Of a stretch of 7,278 bases of DNA, positions 6,229 through 7,278 are shown in pieces. Source of the DNA: Gammaproteobacteria bacterium (GTDB lineage Bacteria > Pseudomonadota > Gammaproteobacteria > HTCC5015); the NCBI GenBank assembly GCA_020630145.1, contig JAHDBX010000078.1, positions 1-7,278 of the forward strand, given 5' to 3'. The stretch's first letter is position 1; each line of letters begins with the position of its first letter. A program made the position numbers and the translations under genes. A model generated the notes under the pieces. That model saw only the letters and a list, made by a program, of their open reading frames with translations, was not told where the DNA came from and searched no databases.

Positions 6229-7278
6229 ATGAATAGTAAAACCCTAATGATACAAGGTTGCACATCTGATGCCGGCAAAAGCGTTATGGTTGCAGGCCTA
6301 TGCAGAATCCTAGCCAGAAAAGGCTTAGCGGTAGCACCCTTTAAACCACAAAACATGGCCTTAAATAGTGCTGTTACCACAGATGGCGGAGAAATTGGGC
6401 GAGCACAAGCCGTACAAGCTCAAGCATGCTTTCTTGAACCGCATACAGATATGAACCCAATACTACTAAAGCCTTCCAGTGATACTAATGCACAAGTGAT
6501 TGTGCATGGCCACCCTATCGATGCAATGGAAGCGACCAATTACCATGACTACAAAAAAGTCGCCATGCAAGCCGTTTTAGATTCTCACCAGCGTTTAAGC
6601 CAACAGTACCAACACATTATTGTTGAAGGTGCAGGTAGTCCAGCAGAAATTAATTTACGTGAAAATGATATCGCCAATATGGGTTTTGCTGAAGCTGTTG
6701 ACTGTCCCGTCATCATCGTTGCAGACATAGATCGCGGCGGTGTATTTGCGCATTTAGTCGGCACACTGGATTTATTATCAGCATCAGAACAAAAGCGTGT
6801 TTGTGGATTTATTATTAACCGCTTTCGCGGTGACATCAGCTTACTTGAGTCTGGCCTTGAATGGCTAGAAGAACGTACAAAAAAACCTGTACTTGGCGTT
6901 ATCCCTTATTTACATGACTTCTTTTTAGATGCAGAAGATGCGATTACTACAGCACAAACTATTGCTGACAAACAACAAAAAATCATCAACATTGTCGTGC
7001 CCGTATTGCCTCGCATCAGTAACCATACTGACTTTGATGCATTACGCATGCACCCTAATGTTAACTTGCAATTTATTTCTATTCAGCAAACGAGTATACA
7101 TGCAGATTTAATTATCTTACCTGGCTCCAAAAATGTTATCGCTGATCTTGAACAACTTAAAGCTGCAGGTTGGGAAGCACTGTTAAAGCGACACTTACGT
7201 TATGGCGGCAAAATCATGGGAATTTGCGGTGGTTATCAAATGCTTGGCCATTGGGTGCACGACCCCGAAGGCAGCGAG
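6229..7278 (+). CDS. cobQ: cobyric acid synthase, partial (3' end beyond window)
   Basis: ATP- and glutamine-dependent enzyme (CobQ/CbiP) that amidates four side chains of adenosylcobyrinic a,c-diamide to give adenosylcobyric acid. The frame is open from ATG 6229 to the last base, 350 codons of the roughly 480-500 usual. The N-terminal dethiobiotin-synthetase-like ATPase domain shows [11 protein letters not shown] (8-18), [23 protein letters not shown] (132-144), [15 protein letters not shown] (165-179) and INRFRGD. The glutamine amidotransferase domain starts near 250, with LPGSKN and nucleophile Cys333 in [10 protein letters not shown] (331-340). The later catalytic His of the amidotransferase domain lies outside the window. 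The gene starts six bases after the cobO stop with no clear ribosome binding site, which suggests translational coupling. CobO makes the substrate of CobQ, so order and function agree. No frameshift or missing motif is seen in the visible part. Confidence 0.96.
   Translation, partial: MNSKTLMIQGCTSDAGKSVMVAGLCRILARKGLAVAPFKPQNMALNSAVTTDGGEIGRAQAVQAQACFLEPHTDMNPILLKPSSDTNAQVIVHGHPIDAMEATNYHDYKKVAMQAVLDSHQRLSQQYQHIIVEGAGSPAEINLRENDIANMGFAEAVDCPVIIVADIDRGGVFAHLVGTLDLLSASEQKRVCGFIINRFRGDISLLESGLEWLEERTKKPVLGVIPYLHDFFLDAEDAITTAQTIADKQQKIINIVVPVLPRISNHTDFDALRMHPNVNLQFISIQQTSIHADLIILPGSKNVIADLEQLKAAGWEALLKRHLRYGGKIMGICGGYQMLGHWVHDPEGSE

Noticed and set aside
6585..7111. Open frames 6585-6836 (minus) and 6929-7111 (plus) inside cobQ
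   Set aside because: Both overlap conserved cobQ sequence in other frames and have no recognisable features.
1..7278. CRISPR arrays, insertion sequences, tRNA or rRNA genes, attachment sites
   Set aside because: No spaced direct repeats, transposase frames, terminal inverted repeats or RNA-gene signatures were seen.

Overview
The window is a vitamin B12 (cobalamin) acquisition and corrinoid-finishing locus from a Gram-negative bacterium, most likely an AT-rich gammaproteobacterium of marine or aquatic type. The TonB-dependent outer membrane receptor and the inner membrane lipoprotein signal establish a diderm. The BtuF, BtuR/CobO and CobQ proteins read most like gammaproteobacterial versions. 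The species assignment is an inference; nothing here fixes a genus.

Layout: positions 1-171 hold no gene, only a GC-rich hairpin downstream of the leftward operon. On the minus strand, reading right to left, come a cobalamin riboswitch (about 5452-5264), btuB (outer membrane receptor, 5147-3186), a strong intrinsic terminator (3126-3092), then btuC (permease, start best placed at 3051), btuD (ATPase, 1983-1195), a possible 33-codon small ORF (1187-1086) and btuF (substrate-binding lipoprotein, 1089-172). Divergently, on the plus strand, are btuR/cobO (corrinoid adenosyltransferase, 5623-6222) and cobQ (cobyric acid synthase, from 6229, cut by the window end after 350 codons). The region between the divergent genes (5148-5622) is almost entirely regulatory: an SD-sequestering hairpin, the riboswitch, a 10-bp inverted repeat bracketing the riboswitch, and a TGTAAAT-N6-ATTTACA dyad.

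How it works together: BtuB brings corrinoids across the outer membrane using TonB energy, BtuF captures them at the periplasmic face of the inner membrane, and BtuCD pumps them into the cytoplasm. CobO attaches the adenosyl group and CobQ performs the following amidations to cobyric acid. CobO and CobQ catalyse consecutive pathway steps, so the cell probably has more of the corrin pathway downstream of the window.

I find no wholly new system. The points worth a second look concern regulation and protein detail. The riboswitch appears to control btuB translation through a hairpin over its ribosome binding site. A strong terminator separates btuB from btuCDF. A perfect TATAAT lies six bases before the btuC ATG, allowing a leaderless transcript. 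BtuF looks like an Asp(+2) inner-membrane lipoprotein, and the ATPase and permease look like the heme-type (HmuUV) branch although paired with a BtuF-type binding protein.
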